A stretch of DNA of 52,754 nt. It comes from JAAZNO01 sp012798275 (GTDB lineage Bacteria > Chloroflexota > Anaerolineae > B4-G1 > SLSP01). Positions 44,062 to 51,409 of the stretch are shown piece after piece. The stretch spans positions 1 through 52,754 of the forward strand of contig DAOPQD010000013.1 in NCBI GenBank assembly GCA_035347995.1, given 5' to 3'. The position numbers and the translations under genes were made by a program. The notes under the pieces were generated by a model that searched no databases, had not been told where the DNA came from, and saw only the letters and a program-made list of their open reading frames with translations. Each line of letters begins with the position of its first letter. The stretch's first letter is position 1.

Positions 44062-44067
44062 ATCATA
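44062..44067 (-). promoter_or_regulatory. Possible extended -10 of the glycosidase gene
   Basis: Minus-strand TGGTATGAT with no convincing -35. It would give a leader of about 150 nt containing the hairpin at 43962-43998. Confidence 0.4.
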
Positions 44068-44148
44068 CCACGTCTGCCAGGATTGGACAGTGCGCCGTTG
44101 CACCCTGTTTGTTGCGCCCGGACACAAAGCCATCCTCTTAAATCTCCG

Positions 44149-44178
44149 ATCCGTGAGCTCCGTGGTCATCCGTGAGCT
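44149..44178. repeat. Short direct repeat, interspersed type
   Basis: ATCCGTGAGCT occurs twice (44149-44159 and 44168-44178), 8 bases apart, in the gap before the EF-G promoter. It resembles the non-coding ATCCGTG-type simple repeats of this class of genome. Nothing else is seen between 44068 and 44235. Confidence 0.5.
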
Positions 44179-44235
44179 ATTTTCTGCGAAAACGAGAGCG
44201 CTCGCGCCCATGAGATGGCGACGCGACGCCCACCC

Positions 44236-44263
44236 TTGACGCGAAGGCGCATTGTGTTAAAAT
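44236..44263 (+). promoter_or_regulatory. Promoter of the EF-G gene
   Basis: -35 TTGACG (44236-44241), 16-bp spacer, -10 TAAAAT (44258-44263), about 90 nt before the start codon. Confidence 0.78.
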
Positions 44264-44303
44264 GCCTCCTCGTTGTGGAGTTATACCGGGCTTTTCGCAA
44301 GAG

Positions 44304-44332
44304 AACCTCGGGCTGATGGCTCGAGGTTTTTT
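44304..44332 (+). terminator. Candidate attenuator in the EF-G leader
   Basis: Stem AACCTCG/CGAGGTT (44304-44310 with 44322-44328) merging into six Ts (44327-44332). It lies between the promoter and the EF-G start with no gene upstream on this strand, so it should act on the EF-G transcript itself. A small CTTTT/AAGAG hairpin precedes it. Confidence 0.65.
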
Positions 44333-44358
44333 GCTGCCCCACTCAGGGAAGTGATGAC

Positions 44359-46479
44359 ATGAACAAAAAAGAAGAAGCGCCCATCAAAAACGTGCGTATC
44401 ATCGGGATTTTCGCGCACGTTGACGCGGGCAAAACAACGACCACCGAAGCCATCCTGTATTTCACCGGGCGAATTCACCGCCAGGGGAATGTGGACGAAG
44501 GCAACACGCAGATGGATTTCCTGCAGCAGGAGCGCGAACGCGGCATCACCATCATGTCCGCCGCTACCGCCTGCCATTGGAAGGGCCATCGCATCAACAT
44601 CATTGACACGCCGGGCCACATTGACTTCACCGCTGAAGTCGTCCGCTCGATTCGCGTCATTGACGGCGCGGTGATTGTCCTCTGCGGCGTCGGCGGCGTG
44701 GAGCCGCAGACCGAAGCCGTCTGGTTGCACGCGAACAACGAGCACCTGCCCCGGCTGATTTTCGTGAACAAGCTCGACCGCATCGGCGCGGATTTTCAGC
44801 GCGTGCTCGCCGAAGCGCAGGCACGCCTCACCCCCAAAGCCATCGCCGTCGAATTGCCCATCGGCGTCGAGAGCGACTTCCGGGGGGTCGTGGACCTGCT
44901 CACGGGGCAAGCGCTGTTCTGGGAGGCGGGACAGGATGATCCGACCCCCGGCCCCGTTCCGGTGGAGATGGCCCAAGAGGTCGCCAGGGCCCGGGAACAC
45001 CTGTTCGACAGCATCGCCGAGACCGACGAGACCCTGCTCCTGCGCCACCTGGAAGGGGCAGAGATCGCGCTGGAGACGTGGCAGGCAGCGCTGCGCCAGG
45101 CCGTCATTCAGGGCGACCTCGTGCCGGTGCTGTGCGGCGTGTCCCGCAATCGCGTCGGCATCCAACCGCTGCTCGACGCCATCGTCGCCTACCTCCCCGC
45201 TCCCGTGGACATGCGCCCGGTGCTGGGACATCATCCGGCGGACGAAGAGCAGCTGCTCGAACGCCCGGATTCCTTCACCGCCCCCTTCTGCGCGCTCGCG
45301 TTCAAGATCGTCAGCGATCCGCACGTCGGGCATCTCACCTGGGTGCGCGTCTTCTCCGGGCAGGTCAACGCCGGCGAGGAGATCCTCAATCCCCGCACCG
45401 GCGCCCAAGAGCGCGTGGGACGCATCTACCGGATGCACGCCGACCGCCGCGAGCAAGTGGAATGGATGGCGGCCAGCGATGTGGTCGCCCTCGTGGGCAT
45501 AAAAGACGCCGTCACTGGCGACACGCTCTGCGACCCGGCCCACCCCATCCTCCTGGAACGCTTCAAATTCCCCGAACCCGTGATCGCCGTCGCGCTCGCG
45601 CCGCAATCCACCAAAGATCGGGAAAAGCTGCAACAGGCAGTGCTGCGGTTGAGCGAGGAAGATCCGACGCTGATCCCCAGAACCGATCCCGAAACGGGGG
45701 AACTCACCCTGTCCGGGATGGGCGAGCTGCATCTCGACGTGACCATTGACCGCCTGCGGACGGAATTCGGCCTGATCCCGCAGGTGAGCGCCCCCCAGGT
45801 GTCGTACCGCGAGACGGTGCGCAAAGCCGTGGAGCTCACCTCAACTTACAAGAAGCAATCGGGCGGACACGGGCACTTTGCCGAAATCACGCTCCGCATC
45901 GAGCCGCTTCCCGACGCGGAAGCCGAGGAGGCCGTGAACGGGGTGTTGTTCCGCAGTGAAGCGCCGCCGGCGGAGCTGCCCCGCGATTTCTGGCGGCCAA
46001 CGGAACTCGGCCTGCGGCGTGCGTTGGAGCAGGGCGTCATCGCCGGCTTCCCGGTGCAGCGCGTCAAAGTCACCCTCACCGGCGGGCGCTATCACGAAGT
46101 GGATTCCGCCGCCATGGACTTCGAGATCTGTGGCGGGATGGCGGCCCGGCAACTGGTGCGCGCTGCCAATCCCGCGCTGCTGGAACCCATCATGCGCATT
46201 GACCTCAACACGCCGGAGGACTTCATGGGCAGCGTTGTCGCCGACATCGGACGGCGGCGCGGGGTGATGAGCGCCATGCGCGCGCGCGGACAGCTCCGCA
46301 ACGTGGAGGGGGAAATCCCCCTGGCCGAAACCCACGGCTACGCGACGGAGTTGCGCAGCATGACGCAGGGACGCGGCACCTTCACGCTGGAATTCAAGCG
46401 CTATGAGATCGTTCCTGACAACATCGCCGAAGACGTCATCAAGGCGCGCAAGGCAGCGGGGAAAATCCCGGAGCGGTAA
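44359..46479 (+). CDS. fusA: Elongation factor G-type GTPase (stand-alone paralogue)
   Basis: A 706-residue translational GTPase. G1 A-H-V-D-A-G-K-T (19-26), R-G-I-T-I (switch I), D-T-P-G-H (83-87), N-K-L-D (137-140), then domain II, L-S-G-M-G-E-L-H-L, K-K-Q-S-G-G-H-G-H-F and S-M-T-Q-G-R-G-T-F of EF-G domains III-V. Length fits EF-G, not Tet(M) (about 640). It moves tRNA and mRNA through the ribosome, or acts in recycling if it is an EF-G2-type paralogue. It is not flanked by rpsL/rpsG/tufA as the main fusA usually is. SD AGGGAA 8 bp upstream. The leader contains a terminator-like hairpin. Confidence 0.9.
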   Translation: MNKKEEAPIKNVRIIGIFAHVDAGKTTTTEAILYFTGRIHRQGNVDEGNTQMDFLQQERERGITIMSAATACHWKGHRINIIDTPGHIDFTAEVVRSIRVIDGAVIVLCGVGGVEPQTEAVWLHANNEHLPRLIFVNKLDRIGADFQRVLAEAQARLTPKAIAVELPIGVESDFRGVVDLLTGQALFWEAGQDDPTPGPVPVEMAQEVARAREHLFDSIAETDETLLLRHLEGAEIALETWQAALRQAVIQGDLVPVLCGVSRNRVGIQPLLDAIVAYLPAPVDMRPVLGHHPADEEQLLERPDSFTAPFCALAFKIVSDPHVGHLTWVRVFSGQVNAGEEILNPRTGAQERVGRIYRMHADRREQVEWMAASDVVALVGIKDAVTGDTLCDPAHPILLERFKFPEPVIAVALAPQSTKDREKLQQAVLRLSEEDPTLIPRTDPETGELTLSGMGELHLDVTIDRLRTEFGLIPQVSAPQVSYRETVRKAVELTSTYKKQSGGHGHFAEITLRIEPLPDAEAEEAVNGVLFRSEAPPAELPRDFWRPTELGLRRALEQGVIAGFPVQRVKVTLTGGRYHEVDSAAMDFEICGGMAARQLVRAANPALLEPIMRIDLNTPEDFMGSVVADIGRRRGVMSAMRARGQLRNVEGEIPLAETHGYATELRSMTQGRGTFTLEFKRYEIVPDNIAEDVIKARKAAGKIPER

Positions 46480-46523
46480 AGCGGGCGCGCCCGGTCCTGC
46501 CCGAAACTTTATGCAAAATGGGG

Positions 46524-46577
46524 TATAATGGCGTCGTTAATGCGCCGGACGAGGATTCATCCCGCGCGCCGGCGCAT
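46524..46577 (+). promoter_or_regulatory. metK -10 box and leader hairpin
   Basis: A TATAAT at 46524-46529 without an evident -35 is followed by a perfect 9-bp stem ATGCGCCGG/CCGGCGCAT (46540-46548 with 46569-46577) near the 5' end of the metK leader. I do not recognise a known SAM riboswitch core in it. Confidence 0.5.
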
Positions 46578-46608
46578 CTAAACTTCAGCTCGAATACAGG
46601 AGGATTCT

Positions 46609-47823
46609 ATGAGCACGACTTTCATGACATCGCCGAAGTTTTACTTCACGTCAGAATCGGTCACCGAGGGCCACCCAGACAAGATCTGCGATCAGATCTC
46701 CGATGCCGTCCTCGACGCCATCATCGCTGACGACCCTGAAGCGCGGGTCGCCTGCGAAGTCTCCGTCACTACGGGGTTGATCCTGGTCGCGGGTGAAATC
46801 ACCACCAAAACCTATGTGGACATCGGCACGCTGGCCCGCAGCGTCGTGCTCGACATCGGCTATAACCGCGCCAAGTACGGTTTCGATGGCGAGACTTGCG
46901 GGGTCATCGTCAGCATCAAAGAGCAATCTCCCGACATCGCTCTGGGCGTGAACAGGGCTCTGGAGGCCAAAACCGGCGAGATGTCCGACTCCGAAATCGA
47001 GGCCATCGGCGCCGGCGACCAGGGCATGGTGATCGGCTTTGCCTGCAATGAGACGCCGGAGTTGATGCCGTTGACGATTTCCCTCGCCCACCAGCTCTGC
47101 CGTCGCCTCGCCGAGGTGCGCAAGAACGGCACGCTGCCCTACCTGCGTCCCGATGGCAAGAGCCAGGTGACGGTCGAATACGCCTACGGCAAGCCTCAGC
47201 GCGTGGACACGGTGGTCGTCAGCGCGCAACACGGGCCGGAAATCACTCACGAGCAGATTCGCGCCGACATCATCGAGCACGTCATCCAGCCGGTCATCCC
47301 CGAGGGGATGCTCGACGCGCAGACCAAGATTTACGTGAATCCCACCGGGCGTTTCGTGATCGGCGGGCCGCAGGGCGACGCCGGCCTCACCGGGCGCAAG
47401 ATTATCGTGGATACCTACGGCGGGGTCGCGCGTCACGGCGGCGGCTCTTTCTCCGGCAAGGACCCGACGAAGGTGGACCGTTCCGCCGCTTACATGGCCC
47501 GGTACATCGCCAAAAACCTGGTAGCGGCGGGCATCGCCGACCGATTGGAGCTGCAAATCAGCTACGCGATTGGGATAGCGCGGCCCCTCTCGCTTTCCGT
47601 GGAGACCTTCGGCACGGCGAAAATCCCCGATGAGCGCATCATCGAGCTCATCCAGGAGCATTTCGACCTGCGCCCCGCGGCGATCATCCATTACCTGCGG
47701 TTACGCCGCCCGATCTTCAAGGCCACCGCAGCCTATGGCCATTTTGGGCGCACGGACATTGATGCGCCCTGGGAAGCCACAGACAAGGCAGAACTGCTGC
47801 GCAAGGCCGCAGGGCTCGCCTGA
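46609..47823 (+). CDS. metK: S-adenosylmethionine synthase
   Basis: A 404-residue cytoplasmic enzyme making S-adenosylmethionine from methionine and ATP. All signatures are present: S-V-T-E-G-H-P-D-K near residue 20, G-A-G-D-Q-G-M-V-I-G-F-A (about 131-142), and G-G-G-S-F-S-G-K-D-P-T-K-V-D-R-S in the central domain. Length is normal for bacteria. GGAGG lies 6 bp before the ATG; an alternative ATG six codons on lacks this. It supplies the cofactor used by KamA and many methylases. It has its own terminator. Confidence 0.97.
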   Translation: MSTTFMTSPKFYFTSESVTEGHPDKICDQISDAVLDAIIADDPEARVACEVSVTTGLILVAGEITTKTYVDIGTLARSVVLDIGYNRAKYGFDGETCGVIVSIKEQSPDIALGVNRALEAKTGEMSDSEIEAIGAGDQGMVIGFACNETPELMPLTISLAHQLCRRLAEVRKNGTLPYLRPDGKSQVTVEYAYGKPQRVDTVVVSAQHGPEITHEQIRADIIEHVIQPVIPEGMLDAQTKIYVNPTGRFVIGGPQGDAGLTGRKIIVDTYGGVARHGGGSFSGKDPTKVDRSAAYMARYIAKNLVAAGIADRLELQISYAIGIARPLSLSVETFGTAKIPDERIIELIQEHFDLRPAAIIHYLRLRRPIFKATAAYGHFGRTDIDAPWEATDKAELLRKAAGLA

Positions 47824-47844
47824 TCTTAGCCTCTGCTCTCTCGT

Positions 47845-47876
47845 CAGGCCCGGCAACGTCCGGGCCTGCTTGTTTT
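47845..47876 (+). terminator. Terminator of metK
   Basis: Perfect 9-bp stem CAGGCCCGG/CCGGGCCTG (47845-47853 with 47860-47868), 6-base loop, then CTTGTTTT. Confidence 0.85.
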
Positions 47877-47893
47877 CCAGTCACTGCTCAGCC

Positions 47894-48039
47894 GCCGACT
47901 AAAATCGGCCAGATTTCGAGCAGCTGCTGAAACTACCGGCGTCGGCACGAGCGCGCGGCGATGAAGGCGCCGCGCCACGCAGTAGCGACCCGTGAACGGG
48001 CCTCGAAACTTATGTAGCCCGCCGATGAACTCGGCGGGC
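47894..48039. repeat. Hairpin island, part 1
   Basis: Three separate perfect inverted repeats with no reading frame between: GCCGA/TCGGC (47894-47898 with 47905-47909), GCGCGGCG/CGCCGCGC (47953-47960 with 47968-47975), and GCCCGCCGA/TCGGCGGGC (48017-48025 with 48031-48039). The spacing is irregular and the arms are unrelated to one another. Confidence 0.6.
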
Positions 48040-48056
48040 GGGCGGGCGCGCGCCGG

Positions 48057-48147
48057 CCTGCGGTTCACCACCGATGACGAAAATGTGAGTCGTGATCGAA
48101 GGCTGCGACAGCTCTCGACTCACGGCTCTCTATTTTCGAAGGAGGCG
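48057..48147 (+). repeat. Repeat A, copy 3
   Basis: Plus-strand copy of the element found in the leaders of the LysM and glk genes. CGGTTCACCACCG, then GTGAGTCG (48085-48092) paired with CGACTCAC (48116-48123) enclosing GCTG-CGA-CAGC (48102-48112), then CTATTTTC and AAGGAGG. It is the most regular copy: both stems are perfect. Confidence 0.8.
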
Positions 48148-48201
48148 CCAGGTGCTGGCGCACATCATCCCAAAATGAAAATGTGCGGTCATTGTTCAGC
48201 C
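48141..48201 (+). repeat. Repeat B, copy 1
   Basis: A 61-bp element repeated at 52692-52752 with 7 differences that I count by eye. It begins with the hairpin GCGCCAG/CTGGCGC (48145-48151 with 48155-48161) and ends in TGTTCAGCC. It joins directly to the SD-like end of repeat A. Confidence 0.75.
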
Positions 48202-48249
48202 TGGCGCCAGGTGGCTAGGCGGCGATGGATGAACCTTTGTGAGCTGTAG
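48175..48249 (+). CDS. Possible 24-residue Cys-motif microprotein
   Basis: A short frame starting in repeat B reads M-K-M-C-G-H-C-S-A-W and continues basic (R-R-R-W) to a Cys near the end. The second repeat B copy preserves A-T-G and reads M-C-G-N-C-S-A before the window ends. The AAGGAGG of repeat A is about 28 bp upstream, too far to be a normal SD. It may be chance; conservation of the C-x-x-C start in both copies is the only support. Confidence 0.2.
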   Translation: MKMCGHCSAWRQVARRRWMNLCEL

Positions 48250-48267
48250 CTTTTGCCCCACCCCCTG

Positions 48268-48403
48268 CCCCCTCCCCGACGGCGCATACGCCGTCGGGGA
48301 GGGGGAAAAAAAATAGGGTTTTTGCAGGCGGGCTACGCCCGCCTGCAAAAACCCACAAAAAAAAGTTTCCCCCCTTTCCCCCGCGCAGCGCGGGGGAAAG
48401 GGG
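48268..48403. repeat. Hairpin island, part 2: three long perfect palindromes
   Basis: Three consecutive, almost abutting inverted repeats: 17-bp arms with a 4-base loop (48268-48284 with 48289-48305), 18-bp arms with a 3-base loop (48316-48333 with 48337-48354), 15-bp arms with a 3-base loop (48371-48385 with 48389-48403). The first and second are followed by A-runs. Arms differ in sequence and are strongly purine/pyrimidine biased. No reading frame crosses them convincingly. Confidence 0.85.
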
Positions 48404-48414
48404 CCAGGGGATAG

Positions 48415-48477
48415 GGGGCAAGGAATTTCTAATCTTATTCGTGAAATTCGGGTTCATTCGGGGCCATTTTCGCAGGA
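48415..48477. repeat. Repeat C, copy 1
   Basis: A 63-bp sequence found again at 52632-52694 with a single difference that I can see (GGTTCATT against GGTGCATT). It contains AATTTC...GAAATT arms (12-13 base loop). It follows the three long palindromes. Confidence 0.85.
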
Positions 48478-48544
48478 ATCCTCCATGAAATCCGCGTCCC
48501 TTCAGATTCAATAACGCTTGCTCTCGCATCCACCCAAATTCATG

Positions 48545-48550
48545 TTACAA
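48545..48550 (+). promoter_or_regulatory. Possible extended -10 of the histidine kinase operon
   Basis: TGTTACAAT, 67 bp before the kinase start; no good -35 at 16-18 bp. Weak support. Confidence 0.35.
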
Positions 48551-48617
48551 TAGAGTTACGATGCCATGACTCAGATAGAGGCACGCTCGACTTCCTCACA
48601 CGAGGGAATGACGCAGC

Positions 48618-50759
48618 ATGAATGGTCTCTTTATCGCTGACACGAATCCGCTGAAAGAAGCCCTTTCGGCCACCTTTGCCGCCGCCGGCGTGACCGTCCA
48701 ACCGCTCGGGGATTTGAAGCAGCTTCAGGCAGTTTTGAGCGAGCCATCCATCGAGGCTTTGTGGGTTGCCCTGCCTCTGCCCGATCAGATAATGCTACTC
48801 CTGCCACAGCTGCTGTGCAAGCTCGCCCCGCAGTTGCCGGTGACGCTCGTGGGGATGGCTCCTCCACTAGAGGGCTGGGCCACTTACAGCGTCTATCCCT
48901 ACATTCAAATTCCGGCGGATTCACCGGGGGCGCTGATCGCGCAGCTGCAGAAACCTCGCCGATCCCCGCCTCTCCCCTACAACACCTGCAAACGCCTGCT
49001 ACAAGCCATCACTTCCCTCGCTACCACGCTCTTCACCGAATCCGATCTCGAGCCCTTGTTACAACACATCATCGAAGAAGCCGTAGCGCTCATTCCAGAA
49101 GCGGAAGCGGGCAGCCTGCTCCTGGATGAAGGCGGCCAGCTGGCTTTTCGCGCTTTCGTGGGGTATGTTCCGGAGCTGCGGCAGGTGAAAATTCCCCCGA
49201 CCAGCAGCTTCGTTCCCAGGCTGCGAGCCGGCGAGATCGTCCACGTCCATGACATCGCCCAGGCCACGACGAGCGACTTTCCGGCAGAGGCGACCGAAAA
49301 CCTGCGGCGGCATGGCCGGCTGGAAGAAATCCACGAGACCCTCGCTGCGCCCCTGCTCCACGCCGATGCCATGATCGGCTACATCACGGTAGATAGTTTC
49401 GAGCCGGGAACGCAATTCACTGGCGAGGACGAAGAAGCGCTGGGCTACCTGGCAAACATCGCCACGATTGCCATTCACAACGCGCAGCTGCTCGACGCCG
49501 AGCGCGCGACCCGCACCCTGGCTGAGACTATCGGCGAACTGGGGCAGCAGCTCGTCGCCTCGCTGGACATGAACGAGGTACTTGCGCAAGTGCTCGACGC
49601 CCTCTTCCATCTCACCCCCTGCGACGCCGCCGAAGTGCTGCTGGTTCGAGATGACCAGGCCGTGCTGGCGCAACAGCGCACCGCCGGCAACCTCCCGTAT
49701 CCGCCCCTCAACTCCAGCCTCGACATCCAACACACCGCCAACCTCCGTCAGGCGGCGCAGCAGGGCACGCCCCTGCTCAGCGCCGACGTCATCAAAACGC
49801 CGGGGTGGATCTCCATGCCAGAAACGACCTGGATCCGCTCGCACATCGCTGCGCCCTTTTACCTGAATCAGCAGCTCGCCGGGTTCCTCTGCGTCTCGGG
49901 CGCGCGGCCGCAGCAATTCTCCCAAAGTGATTGCGACACCCTGGCAGCGCTGCTCCCGTTGGTCACCATCGCCCTGCACAATGCCCGGCTGTTTGAGGAA
50001 GCCCTCGTCGCCCGCCAACGCGCCGAGGCCGCCTACGAAAACCTGCGGCGCCTCGACGCCATGAAATCGCAGTTCATCCAGAACGTCTCGCACGAGCTCC
50101 GCACCCCGCTGGCGATCGTCAAAGGCTACCTCGATTTGGTGCTCGACACCAGTTTTGGCTTCCGACTGGAGCCCGCCATGGAGCAGGCACTCAAAGCCAT
50201 GCAGACCCATACCGATCGGCTCGCCGGCCTGGTCGAAAGCATCACCACGCTGGAAGACGTCGAGACGGGACAGCTGGAGCGCCACCCGCAACCCATTCAG
50301 CCGGTCTTCCTGCGCGCGGTCCAGGCGATCCGCCAAAAAGTCGCGCGCCAGCAGCTGGAGCTTCAGGTGGATCTGAATCCGTCCCTGCCCGAAGTCAACC
50401 TCGACCCCCAACAGTTGGGGTTGGCGCTCTGGCACTTGCTCGACAACGCCATCAAATTCAACCGCCCGGGCGGACACATCTGGATGAAGGCCTGGATGGA
50501 AGATAATGAGGTGTTGTGCTCCATCCGCGATGACGGCATCGGCATTCCGCGCTCCGAACAGACCCGCATCTTCGAGCGCTTCTATCAGATAGACGGCAGC
50601 ACCAAACGCCGTTACGAAGGCATGGGATTGGGGCTTTCGATCGTCCGCGAGGTGATCGAAAAACACGGCGGGCGCGTCTGGGTGGACAGCGAAGGGCCGG
50701 ATAGCGGCGCGACCTTTACCATCGCCCTGCCCGCTTACCACGAGGAGGTGACGTCATGA
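48618..50759 (+). CDS. GAF-domain sensor histidine kinase
   Basis: A 713-residue soluble kinase: an N-terminal receiver-like domain (about 1-112) lacking the phospho-acceptor set, two GAF domains (about 130-290 and 310-455), a short coiled coil (about 458-485), HisKA with N-V-S-H-E-L-R-T-P (H492), then HATPase_c with L-D-N-A-I-K-F-N, D-D-G-I-G-I-P and G-M-G-L-G-L-S-I-V. No membrane segment, so it senses a cytoplasmic ligand. No response regulator is adjacent; it overlaps a lipoprotein gene by ATGA, an unusual partner. The upstream 790 bp are the repeat island. Confidence 0.92.
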   Translation: MNGLFIADTNPLKEALSATFAAAGVTVQPLGDLKQLQAVLSEPSIEALWVALPLPDQIMLLLPQLLCKLAPQLPVTLVGMAPPLEGWATYSVYPYIQIPADSPGALIAQLQKPRRSPPLPYNTCKRLLQAITSLATTLFTESDLEPLLQHIIEEAVALIPEAEAGSLLLDEGGQLAFRAFVGYVPELRQVKIPPTSSFVPRLRAGEIVHVHDIAQATTSDFPAEATENLRRHGRLEEIHETLAAPLLHADAMIGYITVDSFEPGTQFTGEDEEALGYLANIATIAIHNAQLLDAERATRTLAETIGELGQQLVASLDMNEVLAQVLDALFHLTPCDAAEVLLVRDDQAVLAQQRTAGNLPYPPLNSSLDIQHTANLRQAAQQGTPLLSADVIKTPGWISMPETTWIRSHIAAPFYLNQQLAGFLCVSGARPQQFSQSDCDTLAALLPLVTIALHNARLFEEALVARQRAEAAYENLRRLDAMKSQFIQNVSHELRTPLAIVKGYLDLVLDTSFGFRLEPAMEQALKAMQTHTDRLAGLVESITTLEDVETGQLERHPQPIQPVFLRAVQAIRQKVARQQLELQVDLNPSLPEVNLDPQQLGLALWHLLDNAIKFNRPGGHIWMKAWMEDNEVLCSIRDDGIGIPRSEQTRIFERFYQIDGSTKRRYEGMGLGLSIVREVIEKHGGRVWVDSEGPDSGATFTIALPAYHEEVTS

Positions 50760-51409
50760 ACGGCCATCGCCTGGCACGAGGGTTGCGCCTGCTCCTGCCA
50801 CTGCTGATCGTGCTGACGGCATGTGCCCCCACCCCTGAACCAACCGCGCCGCCGGAGACCGCCACGGAGCTGTTCACCGATGCCTTTGCCGCCCCGACGG
50901 CCGCCTGGGCGCGCTTCGATACCCCTGCCAGCGCGGCCTACGTGCAGCAAGGGGAGTTTTATCTCGAAGACCGGGGTAGAGGGAACAGCGTCTACACCCA
51001 ACTCCTGGGACAGAACTTCACCGACGTTGTGATCCAGGTGACCGTGCGGTATGTTGAAGGCACACAAGACAACTGGATGGGCGTCCTCTGCCGGCAACAG
51101 GACGAAGAGAACTACTATCTCTTCGCCATCAGCGCCGATGGCTACTACCTCATGCTCAAGGTGGAAAACGGCCTTCCCACGCCGCTGGAGGGGCCGACGG
51201 CCGCGGAGGCCATCAACACCGGACTGGCGGAGAATACCCTCGAAGCGCGGTGTGAAGGCGAGACGTTGACCCTGCGCCTCAACGACACCTTCACCGTGAC
51301 CCACACCGACAGCAGCTTCCAGGAGGGCGCGGTGGCGTTGTTCACCGATGCGGTGCGTGGGGGGACCACCACCGCGGCCTTCGATGACTTTCACCTGCTC
51401 CGGCCATGA
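50756..51409 (+). CDS. Lipoprotein with concanavalin/LamG-like domain
   Basis: A 217-residue lipoprotein: signal with L-T-A-C (C23), Pro/Thr-rich tether, then one β-sandwich-like domain (about 40-217). A-R-F-D-T-P, Q-Q-G-E-F-Y-L, D-N-W-M-G-V-L-C-R, Y-Y-L-F-A-I-S-A-D-G-Y-Y and F-D-D-F-H-L are the pattern of DUF1080/LamG-like sugar-binding domains in Chloroflexota surface proteins. Binding is inferred, not shown. Overlaps the kinase and next genes by ATGA on each side, so all three are co-expressed. Confidence 0.85.
   Translation: MNGHRLARGLRLLLPLLIVLTACAPTPEPTAPPETATELFTDAFAAPTAAWARFDTPASAAYVQQGEFYLEDRGRGNSVYTQLLGQNFTDVVIQVTVRYVEGTQDNWMGVLCRQQDEENYYLFAISADGYYLMLKVENGLPTPLEGPTAAEAINTGLAENTLEARCEGETLTLRLNDTFTVTHTDSSFQEGAVALFTDAVRGGTTTAAFDDFHLLRP

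Noticed and set aside
43908..44066. ATG starts upstream of the glycosidase GTG
   Set aside because: They bury the lipoprotein signal 50 residues inside the protein and lack a ribosome binding site.
44359..46479. Tet(M)-type ribosomal protection protein
   Set aside because: Length (706) and motifs, including the full domain IV-V signatures S-M-T-Q-G-R and the domain III K-K-Q-x-G-G, are those of EF-G; only the leader hairpin recalls Tet(M) control.
46530..46608. SAM riboswitch upstream of metK
   Set aside because: Too short for SAM-I, and no SAM-II or SAM-III core seen; only a simple hairpin.
48268..48403. CRISPR array
   Set aside because: The repeats are palindromes with unrelated sequences and no regular unit/spacer alternation; no cas genes in the window.
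48268..48403. Retron or integron attC array
   Set aside because: No reverse transcriptase or integrase nearby, and the palindromes lack the conserved attC ends.
48215..48529. Minus-strand frames sharing a peptide between the island and the right edge
   Set aside because: The shared peptide is only the translation of repeat C; the frames around it differ and cross palindromes.
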